64,000 nt of DNA from Charina bottae (taxonomy: Eukaryota > Chordata > Lepidosauria > Squamata > Charinaidae), in the NCBI GenBank assembly GCA_023362775.1, contig JALMGJ010000005.1:85446921-85510920 (forward strand), in the 5' to 3' direction. Made by a program: the position numbers and the translations under genes. Positions 45,284-56,787 of this stretch are shown piece by piece (position 1 is the stretch's first letter; each line of letters starts with the position of its first letter). The notes below the pieces were generated by a model. That model was given only the letters and a program-made list of their open reading frames with translations. It ran no database searches and was not told where the DNA came from.

Positions 45284-45376
45284 CTCCTTCCTTCCTTCCT
45301 TCCTTCCTTCCTTCCTTCCTTCCTTCCTTCCTTCCTTCCTTCCTTCCTTCCTTCCTTCCTTCCTTCCTTCCTTCCT
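45284..45376. repeat. (TTCC)n microsatellite
   Basis: About 23 TTCC units, 135 bases from the preceding compound array. Confidence 0.95.
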
Positions 45377-46220
45377 GAATATTGGACCTTTCTATTGCTG
45401 TGACACATAAGATGTGTCAGTCCAGATGTTCTGCCAGTGTACTTTGAGTATGCATATCATCCTCTCAGTAAGTGTATAGGGTTCACTCCAAACGCTTTCT
45501 AGCAGAACTATGCAGTTTGCTGAGCTATGGTTTTCTCCTGCTATTAGTTTGTCTGGAGATTGCTTCCCTTCTTGCTTTGGCAGATCTCACCTTTATGCTT
45601 TGCTTGGTTCATCTTCCCCCCTCCTTCTCCAATCTGTAGAGGGTGCTGCCGCCCTACCCACACCTGTTTTCCCAGCCCCCCAGAAGTAACATTAGTTATG
45701 CCTCCAACTGCTGAATTGAAAAGTCTACAGATGAATTATGAGGGTGTCACGATGCTAGCTTTACAGTTGAACAGCCCAAGCCAGAAGAGGGGAGCAGGTC
45801 AACCATTAACTTAGGAAGAGAAAGAAAGAAAAACACTTGGGTTGAGTGTTCAACAGATGTCTTGGAAGATTCCTGCAGAGAACTATTCCGCTTGTCTTAT
45901 GAAACTTGTTCTGCTACAAGCGGGGATATATTGAAACATTTTCATAAGTATTTTCAGCCATTTTTAAAGGAAATTAGAAAATGTCTGACTGATTTTAATG
46001 TCCACGATTCATCGAAATTATGTGTGCCTTTTTGCACATGTAGCTCAGCCACCTCAGCTTATACAGCTAGGAGGTCCCAGGATTGTTCAGAAGTTAACAC
46101 AGCCAAGAATTCATTACATGGCTTGTGTATGTTTTTGAGGATGATCGGCTCAGAATTAAATGATAAATAAGTTTTCTTTCAATATTTCTGATGCATAAGT
46201 ACTTACAAATAAGACATCAG
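45377..46220. other. Noncoding DNA, nothing recognised
   Basis: A 102-codon open frame at 45862-46170 starts MEDSCRELFRLSYETCS. No family is recognised and no supporting context is seen. Confidence 0.35.
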
Positions 46221-46223
46221 ACC

Positions 46224-46742
46224 TTTTTTTATTTTATTTTATTTTTTATTTTATTATTCTATTTATACCCCGCCTATCCCCTCCCTAAGCGGAGGGCTCT
46301 AGGCGGCTTACAATCATCATACATATTATATTATTTATACAGTCATATTATATTACCCGCGCGGTTAGGAGGGGGTGAGGGAACCGGCTCTTCAATCGCA
46401 GGTCGGACTACATGTCCCAGGAACCTTTGCTTCTGAGCCGGCTGCTGACGTCCAGGAAGTTGTCATTTTTTTGGGATCCGCCGTCCTCTGCCGTCCTCCG
46501 CCACCATCCACGGGGACCAGCTTTCTTCTTGGTCCGAGGGCGACCCTCCGAGAAGGACGCCAGCAAATTGGCCCACGTGAGTGGTCCCCATTCATCTACT
46601 TGCCGGTGGCTTTCGATCAGCTGGGTGGGCTGGAGCTGGGGCTAGTGACGGGAGCTCACCCCGCCATGCGGATTCGAACTGCCGACCTTATGGTCGGCAG
46701 ACTAACGGCTCAGCGGTTTAACCCGCTGAGCCACCGCACCCC
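46224..46742 (-). mobile_element. Long tRNA-headed SINE, third family
   Basis: On the reverse strand the head reads GGTGCGGTGGCTCAGCGGGT (A-box) and GGCAGTTCGAATCCGC (B-box). It has a body of about 350 bases and a tail TTGTAAGCCGCCTAGAGCCC, then GGCGGGGTATAAATAGAATA and an A/T tail. The body is GC-rich and unlike the SINE at 47036. It looks young because it retains many CpGs. Confidence 0.85.
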
Positions 46743-47033
46743 TTTTGCTTCTGAAGTACACCTTTTGTTGGCAGCTGAGCAAGATTTAGAACTTATCAGG
46801 CATCTTCTGTAAAAAGAATGTTTGTGCAATGCTAGTTACTAATAAAAGCCATTACCAAGAGGAAACTATTTTGATAGACAGAATCTTACTAGACAGAATC
46901 TTTAGAACATTTTTAGCTTCTGCAGCTGCATTTTTAGCTTCTAAAAAACAGACAGGTTTTATTTGGAGCCAATCCTCAAAACTAGACCTGTGGGAGCAGC
47001 ATTAACTTCAATTAGAAGTCCAATTCTTATTTA

Positions 47034-47367
47034 AAGGTAAAGGTTCCCCCCGCACATTTGTGCAGTCGTGTCCGACTCTAGGGGCCGGTGCTCATCTCTG
47101 TTTGTTAGCCGAAGAGCCAGCGTTGTCCGAAGACGCTTCCAAGGTCATGTGGCTGGCATGATGCACGCGGAATGCTGTTACCTACCCACTGAAGTGGTAC
47201 CTATTAATCTACTTGCATTTTGCATGCTTTCGAATTGCTAGGCTGGCAAGAGCTGGGGCGAGTGTGGGAGCTCACTCGGTCACACGGGACTGGGGATTCG
47301 AACCTCCGAACTTGCGATCTTCCAATTGACAAGCCTGGCGTCTTACTCGCTGAGCCACCACGCCCCT
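47034..47367 (-). mobile_element. tRNA-headed SINE with BovB-like tail
   Basis: Reverse-strand copy of the same family as 15571-15886: the tail side AGTCGTGTCCGACTCTAGGG is near 47070 and the head side TGAGCCACCACGCCCC near 47351. An approximate duplication of TTCTTATTTA flanks it. Confidence 0.88.
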
Positions 47368-47399
47368 ATTCTTCTTATTTACTTCTTATTTACTTATTT

Positions 47400-48640
47400 A
47401 ATTCTTATTTACTGGTCCTTAAATGTAGAATTAAGTCATGACATACTGTAAATATATTTGGACCATCTGATATCCATTTCAAGGCCATATTTTTCAATTA
47501 TGACTGTTCATCCTTTCAAGTAAAAAGAAGGAAACATTGAGTAATTCAGTGATGTACATGTATGTAAGTCTAGTTGAGGATTACAAGTTACTTGCCTCAA
47601 AATATGGCCACATATATCTCAATTTTTAATTTTTCTTCAGTTACTTTGCTATAATTTTTTTTTTCTAAGACAAAACTTTAAAAGAACCTGCAGACCCAGT
47701 ATTTATAAGAATGTTTCCTTTTATACCATGTTAGGCCTGTTTTTGTTGAAGTTCTTCCCAGGCTGTTCCAGCCCAGATTAGAGATAGAACTTCACCACCT
47801 GACTGTTTCTCAATACCAAAAATAATAAAAACAACCCTTGCACATAAAACACTATGAAGTCATGGTCAAGGATAGTCATCATCATTATCATCCTTCTGCT
47901 TGGAACCACAATCTTTATTGGTAAGGATTTTTTTTTTTTGGAATTCAATCACATGAGACTGACTTATTGGAGATGGTACAATCCATACATAGTTTTAGAA
48001 CTTTAACGAAGACTACACTGTTCTCTAATAATTGTAATTCATTTGTTTTTCATTTGTTGTTCCAAAGATTTAAAAATAGTTGAAATACTTGACAGCCCTC
48101 AGGAATTCCTGATGGTGTTGCAAAGGGGGGAACAGTATCAAAAGCCTTGCTTTATCCACTACGGTGCCAATGTTAAAACTTGTGATACATATTCCTAGTA
48201 TGTACTGAATATTTTTTACTCTCCGTTACATAATTCCTGCTTTAGATGTAAGAACCCTCATTATTTTATAGACCTGTGTGGAACATTCTTCCAAAATCCA
48301 AGATCAGGACTGCAGGACAGTTGATGGCTACAAAAAGCTACAATTTATATATTCTAAGTTTATTTTAAAAAACATACCTGAGACTGCATCTTTTCTCAGA
48401 AACAGTGTGGTAGCCGGGCAAGTGGAGTGTTGCTTGGGGAATTGGGTGCAATTCAGCATAATTAGAGTCTTCCCATCTTCCCAGTCTGGAGGCCTGGGGC
48501 AGTCTGGGAGTACATAGTTATGAGATTATAGCTGGGAAGACATCCTGTAGTCATATTAGCTCAGTGGAGAACAACTCTGGCCAGATTTGCTGCTGATTTG
48601 TTTACTGGATTTATATGCCACCTTTCTCCTTTGGTGAGTA
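47400..48640. other. Noncoding DNA, nothing recognised
   Basis: AT-rich single-copy sequence. No gene or repeat can be supported. Confidence 0.4.
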
Positions 48641-48924
48641 CTCTGACTGCTCATTGGAAGGACAGATGCTGAAGGTGAAGCTCAAATACTTTGGCCACCT
48701 AATGCGAAGAGAGGACTCCCTGGAAAAGACCCTGATGCTGGGAAAGACTGAAGGCAAAAGGAGAAGGGGACGGCAGAGGATGAGATGGTTAGATCGCATC
48801 ACCGATGTAATGAACATGAATTTGAGTAAACTCCGGGAGGCAGTGGAGGACAGGAAGGCCTGGCGTGCTGTGGTCCATGAGGTCACGAAGAGTCGGACAC
48901 GACTAAACAAGTGAACAACAACAA
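48641..48924 (+). mobile_element. BovB/RTE LINE 3' end
   Basis: It encodes DCSLEGQMLKVKLKYFGHLM, RREDSLEKTLMLGKTEGKRR, RGRQRMRWLDRITDVM and then AWRAVVHEVTKSRTRLNK. It ends with ACAACAACAA. It is a severely 5'-truncated copy but little diverged; its frame is open to the natural end. Confidence 0.9.
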
Positions 48925-48929
48925 GGTGG

Positions 48930-50984
48930 TTAACTTAATTTAAAAACAAAGAAGAATGTAAAACGATGAAAAGCACTGATTTTCTAAATGCTGAGAGAGG
49001 GGGGACCAAGCACAATATGGAATCAGAATACCAGAAAGACAGGCCTTTGGCAGCAGAATCATTTTCTAAAGAGCTTCTCCTGCCAACAACTGGACAGGGG
49101 TGACAGTCCTCTTCAGAAGTTGTGATGTAAAAACAGCTACTTGGCTGTGGCAGTCAGAGAAATCCCCCAGTGATATGTGGAAAGATATGTTTACTATGGA
49201 CCCATTCAAACATGCAATTACTTGCAGCACTAGGGATGTATGGATGATCCATTGTGGCTCTCATACTATACAACTTAGAAATACACAAGAACAATGCCTA
49301 AGGTTATGAGCATGGATGCTTTTTCTGCCTTTTGTGTGAGAAGAATTAACAGGATGTTCTTTGCTACAGGAGGTGTGGATGGATCTTGTGTTAGAATGCC
49401 TTAAACTGACCAGGCAAATTCATGGAAAATAGTTCTATAACCTATAATACCTTGGTGGACCTCTGTGCTAGGAGAATCTGCGCTGGACAATAGGATTCAA
49501 GACAACTGGAAGAGATCAATGGGTGCTGTTGGAAACAAAATCCTTGATAAATCACCCAGCAATTTGTGGGCTCTTAAACATCACATGGGGTTACCGTTGC
49601 TCTCATAAATATATTTTATTAGCGAATAAGTTCCATTAAACTCAGGAAAGCTTGTTTCTACATAAATACACCTAAAATTGTGTTATAAAAGTGGCAACTG
49701 GTAAAAAGCACTATCAATGAATAAAGTCCCTCTGAAGTTGTTCTCTGGGGTAATTTTTGTTTTAAAGGGTTTTTTTTTAAAAAATTGTTAGATGCAAATA
49801 TAATGAAGATATAAGAAGGTGTTAAGTCCTAACATTTTACAGAAACCAATCCGGTGTTTACATTATAAAGATAAAGCTTTTATAAATATCCTCTTGAGCA
49901 AATTTGTATTAAGTGAAAGCATTTAGTGAGGTTTAAACACTAATCCCAATTTCCTTGCTTGGGTCAGACACATTTTATTTCTGGAGCGTTTGGGAAAATA
50001 TTGAGACATTAGGCAGACAGTATTCTTCCTAGTGTCCAGCAGAGGGTGATATTTTACAGCATGATTGAAAATCTGTGAAGAGTAATGGCAGGGAATGCAG
50101 TGTTTTCTCCCCTTAAACAAAACAACAAAACCAAAACAGAATAAATGGATGCCACCCTTTAGATTCCTGTTTAATAGAATTACATACTTAATGGTTACCA
50201 TCAAATAGAGTTTGTTCCATTTAAGCCCATTAAAATCAATGGATTTAAGTATACTTAAACCTTTCTTTGATAGAAACCCATTAACATAAGCATACACTTA
50301 AGCATACAGTGAGTATATCTAGAGGATACTGCTGGTAAGGAGATACAGATAACTCAAAATGATCACCAATTGTATCAGGCGACTCTAAATCTTACTTACA
50401 GCTGTAAAATGATAATTGTATAAACTAAATAAGAAATTGCAAAACCACTGCTGGTCAAAAGAAAAAGTCAAATGATAAATCTATTTGAACAATGAAAACA
50501 GGATCAAGGCTTAACATTAATACTATCTTGTTCATTCCAGAAACTATCAAATGAAAGTAGTTTCACATTCAATCTGCCATCATTCTTGACCCTACCTTTG
50601 TTGTAAATAGTTTGTCTGGATGTCACAGGGACTTCTCAATCGACTGATCGGGTTCAGACGTGGCACTGGATGACCTTCCCTAATGACTGGATGACCATGT
50701 ACTGTACTATTAGATGTTCTAAGTGGGACTGCTTCTGCGAAGCAATTAAACACTTCAACTGTCACTAGGCTACCAAAGCATGTCTGGATTATAGCCTAGA
50801 AAACATGCCCAACTCAGAATGGGAGCATCTCAAAGCTCATATTCTTCATTGCAATCACACCAGAATTCTGAGAAATTTGGGAGATCCTGATACCACTTAA
50901 GCCAATATTGATGGGAACATAGCAGAAGTCCACAATGGTAGTTTTGAAATTCCCAGCCTAGGGAAGTCAGCCTACTTGCCTCCC
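48930..50984. other. Noncoding DNA, nothing recognised
   Basis: AT-rich single-copy DNA without recognisable genes or repeats. Confidence 0.4.
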
Positions 50985-50985
50985 T

Positions 50986-51034
<49 letters not shown>

Positions 51035-51080
51035 TTTATATGACTGCCCATCTCCCCTCATGGGGAACTCTGGGCGGTTA
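50985..51080 (-). mobile_element. LINE/SINE 3' tail with (ATTT)n
   Basis: About 12 ATTT units precede CTGCCCATCTCCCCTCATGG and GGAACTCTGGGCGGTTAACC, the reverse of the tail at 24730-24884. Confidence 0.65.
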
Positions 51081-51896
51081 ACCATCTGTTAGCAGGAGAC
51101 TGGCTTTTTATAAATCAGACAGGGCTCTGATGGATGCACAGGTTGTTGCTAAGTTGGGTGGATGCGTTTTGTTTTTTGAATTACATTTTTATTCTCTTAG
51201 TTTATTTTTAATTTTACCTGTTATTGAAACATGCCGTAAATAATGCAGTGATACAGCATAAATAAAACAAATAAGCTTGAAATGCTTATTTGTAACCAAA
51301 TAATAGGAAGAAAATAACATTCTAATTCTAGCACATCTTTTAGTTCCCTGGAAAATCCTAGAAAAGATAATCAAGGATGAGTTTGCAAGCACTTAGAAAG
51401 GAACAAGGTGATTACTAGAAACCAGTATGACTTTCTTAAAAATGGGTCATGTCGGACAAATCTTATTGCTCCATTTGACAAAGTGTCGTGGTTAGGCGAA
51501 GAATAATGCTGAGCCTCAGAAATAAGCTCTAGATCTTTATTCTCTACCTTACACAGAATCTTGCCAAACTAAGCCACACTGAACAGTTCACTGGGAAAAA
51601 CCCCAAGCAGGCTAAGGTGGGTCTAGCCTGATCCTCTTGGATGGCTGCCCAAGGTCTTCCAGGCTATGAAAGCGCTTCTCACCCTGGAAAGCACCCCCTC
51701 CTTCCTCTCTCACGATCTCCATCACACCAAGATTAGGCTAGAAACCAGGAGACCCTGAGTTCTAGTCCTGCCTTAGATACAAAGCCAGCTGGGTGACCTT
51801 GCGCCAGTCTTTTTTATTATTATTATTTATTTCATTTTTATTGATTAGTCTAATTGACCTTATCAATACAGCAAGATAGAATTAAAATATAAACAA

Positions 51897-52214
51897 GGTT
51901 AGGTTTTCCCCCGCACAGTCGTGTCCGACTCTAGGGGGCGGTGCTCATCTCCATTTCTTAGCCTAAGAGCCAGCATTGTCCAAAGATGCTTCCGCGGTCA
52001 TGTGGCCGGCATGACATGCGCGGAATGCTGTTACCTTCCCACCGAAGTGGTACCTATTTATCTACTTGCATTTGCATGCTTTTGAATTGCTAGGTTGGCA
52101 AGAGCTGGGGTGAGTGCGGGAGCTCACTCTGTCACGCGGCGCTCGGGTCTCAAACCACCGATCCTCCAATCGACAAGCCTAGCATCTTAACCACTGAGCC
52201 ATCGCGCCCCCCTA
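51897..52214 (-). mobile_element. tRNA-headed SINE with BovB-like tail, nested
   Basis: The target duplication AAAATATAAACAA is at 51884-51896 and 52215-52227. The tail GTCGTGTCCGACTCTAGGGG is near 51918 and the head CTGAGCCATCGCGCCCCC near 52195. It lies in the 3' region of the zinc-motif LINE. Confidence 0.92.
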
Positions 52215-53910
52215 AAAATATAAACAAAGCATAATCAAATCATAGGAAGGGATACAATAATAAAATGGGATACATATACAGTATATCTTATTATATATAA
52301 GGAGACAGTAATCAGATGAGAGAGTCACCTTTACAGGATACCCCAATTTGTTCAATATATTGGTATCTTAAAGCCCCAGCCTTCAATTTGAACATAGCAA
52401 TTCTACGTACATTATATATATTAGTACCCTGGAGAAAATAAGACTAAATTTAGTCTTTAGTCTAAATTTAGTCAAATCTAAAATTTGGGTCCCAGTACAC
52501 TGTTCTTTCCAATAGTGGAGATAAATATTTGAGCCTGATGGATGCATATAGTTGACAGTTAAACAGGATATGAGAAATATTTTCAATATCAGGCGAACCG
52601 CATATACAGGTTCTCTCGTAATATGGAATGTTATGAAAGTGTCCATATTTGGCCATTGAATCCAACAACTCAAATCTTGTTCTGGAAAAAGCCCTTCTTA
52701 AAGGTTGGGGCAGACTCATAGAGAGGTATTTTTCAGGTTGAAAATTTGTTTTGTTAATAGCCAACCACTTTGAAGATCTATTTTTGGCTAAAAGCTCCAA
52801 GTCAGTTTGGGCACTTATGTCCATAACTCTGCATAAAAATTTTCCTTGTTGGGAGGCCCCGGATAATAAGTGCTGAATAGAGAGCCCATAACATGAAATA
52901 ACATTGTAAAGTTGACAAGCCCACGCATTAGGCTGCATCATACTTAGCTGTTCAATTAGGCAAATTCTAGGAAGTCTGTTGAGGTCCATTGTTTGAATCT
53001 TCAGCCAATATGTAAAAACTTTAGTCATTAGATAACTGTTTAGAGGATAAAAGCCTAATTCCGCTTTGACGTCTGGGGCAGACGTGTTCCTATCAGTTCC
53101 TAAAACGTGCCTCAGGAAGCATGTTTGAATTTGTTCAAGTGGGGTAGCTTTATTTAAACCCCATAATTCAGCTCCATAAGTCATCATCGGAATTATTTTG
53201 GCCCTAAAGACTTTCAAGATAGGTGTCAAAGTACTTGGTTCGTTCTGATAAAATAATTTGTATAGCCTTTTGGTGCTTGCTTTGGCTCTTACAGCGCCTC
53301 TTCTAAAATGATTCATCCACGAACCAGTGTTAGTGAAAGTCACCTCTAAATAAGTATAAGAATTCACTTGTTCAATGGATTCTCCATTTATATGCCAATT
53401 GTATTTCACATTCTTTTACTGAATACCAGCACTTTAGATTTACTTTTATTAATAATTAGAGAGTTGAGAGTGCAATAGGAACTTAGCTTTTGTAGCAGTC
53501 TTCTCATCCAATTTGAGAATGGGCTAATAAGACCATATTATCCACGTATAATAGAATATTAATAAATCTATTAAAGATTTTGGGCATATGTGTATTTGCT
53601 ACATGCAAAAAACCTGGTAAGTCATTAACATAAAGATTGAAGAGCATAGGTGCTAAGACGCAACCCTGTCTAACACCGACATTGGTAGATATACTCTTAG
53701 TCAGGGATCCAGCTACACCAGTGTGAATTTTCACCTTTGTATTAGAATAGAAAGCTTTAACCAAAAAAAGGAGTCTGGGATCCATATTTAGATCCACCAG
53801 TTTCTTCCACAAGGTATTTCTATTAATCGAGTCAAAGGCAGCGCTTAGGTCTATAAATGTGGGAAACAGTTTATTACCCATTTTTAAATGCTTTGATACA
53901 AGATGGTATA

Positions 53911-54243
53911 AAGGTAAAGGTTCCACCCGCACATTTGTGCAGTCGTGTCTGACTCTAGGGGCTGGTGCTCATCTCCGTTTGTTAGCCGAAGAGCCAGTGT
54001 TGTCCGAAGACGCTTCCATGGTCACGTGGCCTCATGACACGCGAGGAATGCAGTTACCTACCCACCGAAGTGGTACCTATTCATCTACTTGCATTTGCAA
54101 GCTTTCGAACTGCTAGGTTGGCAAGAGCTGGAGCTAGTGCGGGAGCTCACTCCGTCACGCAGGGCTAGGGATTCAAACCTCCGAACTTGCAATCTTCCGA
54201 TCGACAAGCCTGGCGTCTTACCCGCTGAGCCACCACGCCCCTT
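53911..54243 (-). mobile_element. tRNA-headed SINE with BovB-like tail, nested
   Basis: A perfect 13-bp duplication ACAAGATGGTATA lies at 53898-53910 and 54244-54256. It interrupts the LINE RT between the QAGFRPEG block and the FIDLSAAFD block. Confidence 0.93.
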
Positions 54244-54448
54244 ACAAGATGGTATAAGGTAAAGCAATTATCTATGGTGGAACCCTCTGGCCTAAATCCT
54301 GCTTGTTCCTCCACTAAGAGGTTATTCTCCATGTCCCTAACTTCAGTTTTATTCAACGAATGCTTTGCATACATTTTAGCAACGATTCCAATAAGACTTA
54401 TTGGTCTGTAATTGATTGGATTACCTCTGTCCCCTTTTTCATGTAAGG

Positions 54449-54753
54449 CAGAGCTTTCCAAACTGTGTGTTGCAACACAAAAGTGTGTCGCCTGCGGGGC
54501 CCAGATGTGTTGCGTCAAAACCTGGAAGTGCTGATGGCCATCAGCACTTCCAGGTTTTCCCGCGGCGACACACCAATGGCGGCGTGCGAAAATCCGAAAG
54601 CGCCGCAGCCACGGCGGCGCGCAGAAACCAAAAGCAGCAGCAGTGCTTCCGGGTTTTTGCACACTGCCACAATGGCGGCGCTTCCAGGTTTTCCTATGGC
54701 GACACACCAACGGCAGTTGGTGTGTCGCTGCGGGAAAACTTTGGAAAGCTCTG
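54449..54753. mobile_element. hAT-type miniature element, family A copy 6, nested
   Basis: The ends are CAGAGCTTTCCAAACTGTG and ACTTTGGAAAGCTCTG. A perfect 8-bp duplication ATGTAAGG lies at 54441-54448 and 54754-54761. The interior shares CCCGCGGCGACACACCAA fold-back units with copy 2. It interrupts the LINE RT. Confidence 0.93.
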
Positions 54754-56389
54754 ATGTAAGGGGACGATAATGCCCAACCTGCAGGTATGCAGCCAATATT
54801 ATTTATAAAAGTAAATAACCCTGCTAACAAGGGCACCCACCAATCCATATAGGTCTTGAATAGTTCTGGAGGCAGAAAGTCTTCACCAGGTGCCTTGTTA
54901 GATTTTAATGAACAGGTAATAGATTTAATTTCTGAAACAGAAACAGGAGGCCAGGTGGGAAGATTTTCCAGTTTGTTTATACATAAAATCTTGATTAGAT
55001 TTAAAAAAGAGATTGGAGTAAAAATCCTCCCACACTGAGGCAGGACCTTGTGCCAGTCACTTTCTTTCAGCCCTAGGAAGGAGGCAACGGCAAATCTTTT
55101 CTGAAAAACCTCACCAAGAAAACTGCAGGGACTTGTCCAGCTAGTCTACGAGAATCGGATATGATTGAAAGGATTTTAAAAAAAAGTAGACGAAGGGAAT
55201 GCTATGGATGTGGTATACCTAGACTTCAGTAAGGCATTTGATAAAGTTGATCATAGCCTTCTTGATAAAATGAAACAATGTGGAATGGATGGTCACACTA
55301 TCAGATGGATTTGCAGTTAGCTGAATAACCATACCCAATATGTGGTCCTTAATGGATCTATGTCTACATGGAGGGAAGTATGCAGTGGGGTATCTTGGGG
55401 TTCCATTCTGAGACTAGTGCTCTTCCACATTTTTATAAATGACTAAGATGAGGGGATAGAAAGGATGCTTATCACATTTGCAGATGACACAAAGCTGTGG
55501 GGGGGATTGCTAATACTTCAGAAGACAAGCTCAAGAAGATCTTGGTAGACTTGAAGTTTGGGCCCTATCCAACAACATGCAGTACAATGGTGAGGCATGT
55601 AAGTTTCCGTACTCATGTAGGAAAAACCAGATGCACAGATACAAGATAAGCAGTATCTGGCTCAGCAGCAGTACTTACGAGAATCTGGGTGTCCTGGTAG
55701 ACTACAGATTAAGCATGAGCCAGCAGTGTGATGCAACTGCCAAAAGAGGTGATGCCATTCTTGGTCTGCATCAACAGGGGTATAATGCTGAGACCATAGG
55801 AAATGATGGTTCCATTCTATGCTGTGCTGTAATAGTTTTCGTCGATTGAATATAAAAAGGATGTTGAGGAACTGGAAAGAGTGCATAGAGGAGCAACAAA
55901 TATGGTGAGGGGCTTGGAAGAATGGTTAAAGAAGCTGGGTATGTTTCGCCTAAAGATGCGAAGGCTAAGGGGAGACATGCTAACAGCCTTCCAACACTTG
56001 AAGGGCTGACAAAGAGAAGAGCGCATGGATTTATTCTCCACACTGCTTGAGGGTAAGACAAGAATCAGTGGGTGGAAGATTTACTAAGGCAGATTCAAAC
56101 TCAAGTTAAGAAGGCACTTCCTGACTGTGAGAGCTGTTAAGCAGTGGAACAGGTGGGTGCTTGGGTGCTCAATCACTGAAGCTTTTCAAGTAAAGGTTGG
56201 ACACCATTTGTCTAGGATGGTCAGAGGGTTCCTGTCCTGGGCAGGGAGGTGGACTAGAAGTCCTCCAATATACCTTCCAACTATAGGCTTCTATGAAAAG
56301 AACTAACACTAAAACTTAAGGCATTTCATAATCATCCATTTTTTTCCAGAATTTTCTTCCAATATTTCTTGATAATAAAGGATATATAT

Positions 56390-56690
56390 GAAAACCCTGT
56401 TAGCATTGGAAGGTCCCTCAAGCCCAACCTTCTGCTCATGGCAGGAATCTAAATTAAAGCCTTCCAGATACATGGCTGTCCAGCTCTGCTTGAACTCAAC
56501 CAATCAAGGAGAGTCCAGCAGCCTCTGGATTATGGGTTCCACTGTTAAATTGCTGTTACTCTTAGGAAGTTTTCTCTACCATTCAAGTGGCATCTGCCTT
56601 CCTGTGTTTTAACAACCATCACATTATGCCTTGCCCTCTGGGATGCTAGAGTTGTTGACCGTCTCATGTTGAGAGTTAGAAGAGCTATTG
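56390..56690 (-). mobile_element. Diverged CR1 3'-end fragment
   Basis: TTGGAAGGTCCCTCAAGCCC, GGCTGTCCAGCTCTGCTTGA and TAGGAAGTTTTCTCTACC follow the order of the reverse-complemented CR1 3' end. It is adjacent to, but opposite in orientation from, the CR1 ending at 56297. Confidence 0.65.
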
Positions 56691-56787
56691 GGGATTTAAA
56701 AAGCAGTACTATATCTCCCCTCCATCAACTTGTTATTTTTAGCATTGTTTACTTATCGAAGAGAATATTTGTAGCTCAGGGTTGAAC

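Larger units (their letters stand above)
52480..55030 (-). pseudogene. Reverse transcriptase of the zinc-motif LINE, broken, YADD changed to YVDN
   Basis: In reading order: SNKAPGEDFLPPELF-like wording near 54890, NPINYRPISLIGIVAKMYAK and LLVEEQAGFRPEGSTIDNCF (54430-54270), FPTFIDLSAAFDSINRNTLW, STNVGVRQGCVLAPMLFNLY and FINILLYVDNMVLLAH (53870-53510), then QVNSYTYLEVTFTNTGSWMN to RTCICGSPDIENISHILFNC (53400-52550). The catalytic YADD reads YVDN. A frame break lies near 53410-53500, in addition to the inserted elements. Confidence 0.85.
51810..55043 (-). mobile_element. Non-LTR retrotransposon with terminal zinc motif (possibly Vingi-like), 5'-truncated
   Basis: The 15-bp target duplication GACCTTG(C/T)GCCAGTC is at 51795-51809 and 55044-55058. 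The reverse-strand 3' tail is (AAT)n (51810-51830). It carries RT and C-terminal coding remains, and is itself interrupted by two SINEs (51897-52214, 53911-54243) and a hAT miniature element (54449-54753). The clade is uncertain; the combination of RT and a C-terminal CxC-H-C motif resembles Vingi/jockey-group elements. Confidence 0.8.
51720..55166 (+). mobile_element. tRNA-derived SINE (second family), split (51720-51809 and 55059-55166)
   Basis: AGGCTAGAAACCAGGAGACC and GAGTTCTAGTCCTGCCTTAG, then GCCAGCTGGGTGACCTTG, continue after the LINE insertion with CACTTTCTTTCAGCCCTAGG, AGGCAACGGCAAATC and AGAATCGGATATGATTG. The region 51485-51719 before it is not recognised. Confidence 0.7.
51365..56297 (+). 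mobile_element. CR1 LINE, split by nested insertions (parts 51365-51484 and 55167-56297)
   Basis: The first part (AGTATGACTTTCTTAAAAATG and following to GACAAAGTG) and the second part (GGAATGCTATGGATGTGGTA onward) are consecutive in CR1. The second part reads AMDVVYLDFSKAFDKVDHSL, LLDKMKQCGMDGHTIRW, then FADDTKLWG with several stops. It ends in the CR1 3' end (GGTTGGACACCATTTGTC ... CCTTCCAACTATAGGCTTCTATGA-like). It is old and inactive; all other elements between 51485 and 55166 are later insertions. Confidence 0.85.

Noticed and set aside
44842..45408. 188-codon ORF rich in Lys-Glu-Arg and Gly-Arg-Glu repeats
   Set aside because: It is a reading of the compound microsatellite.
45862..46170. 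102-codon open frame, cysteine-containing
   Set aside because: No domain, no conserved context and no start or splice support; left as unannotated DNA.
46660..46742. Second tRNA-like sequence on the reverse strand
   Set aside because: It is continuous with a SINE body and A/T tail; a SINE head.
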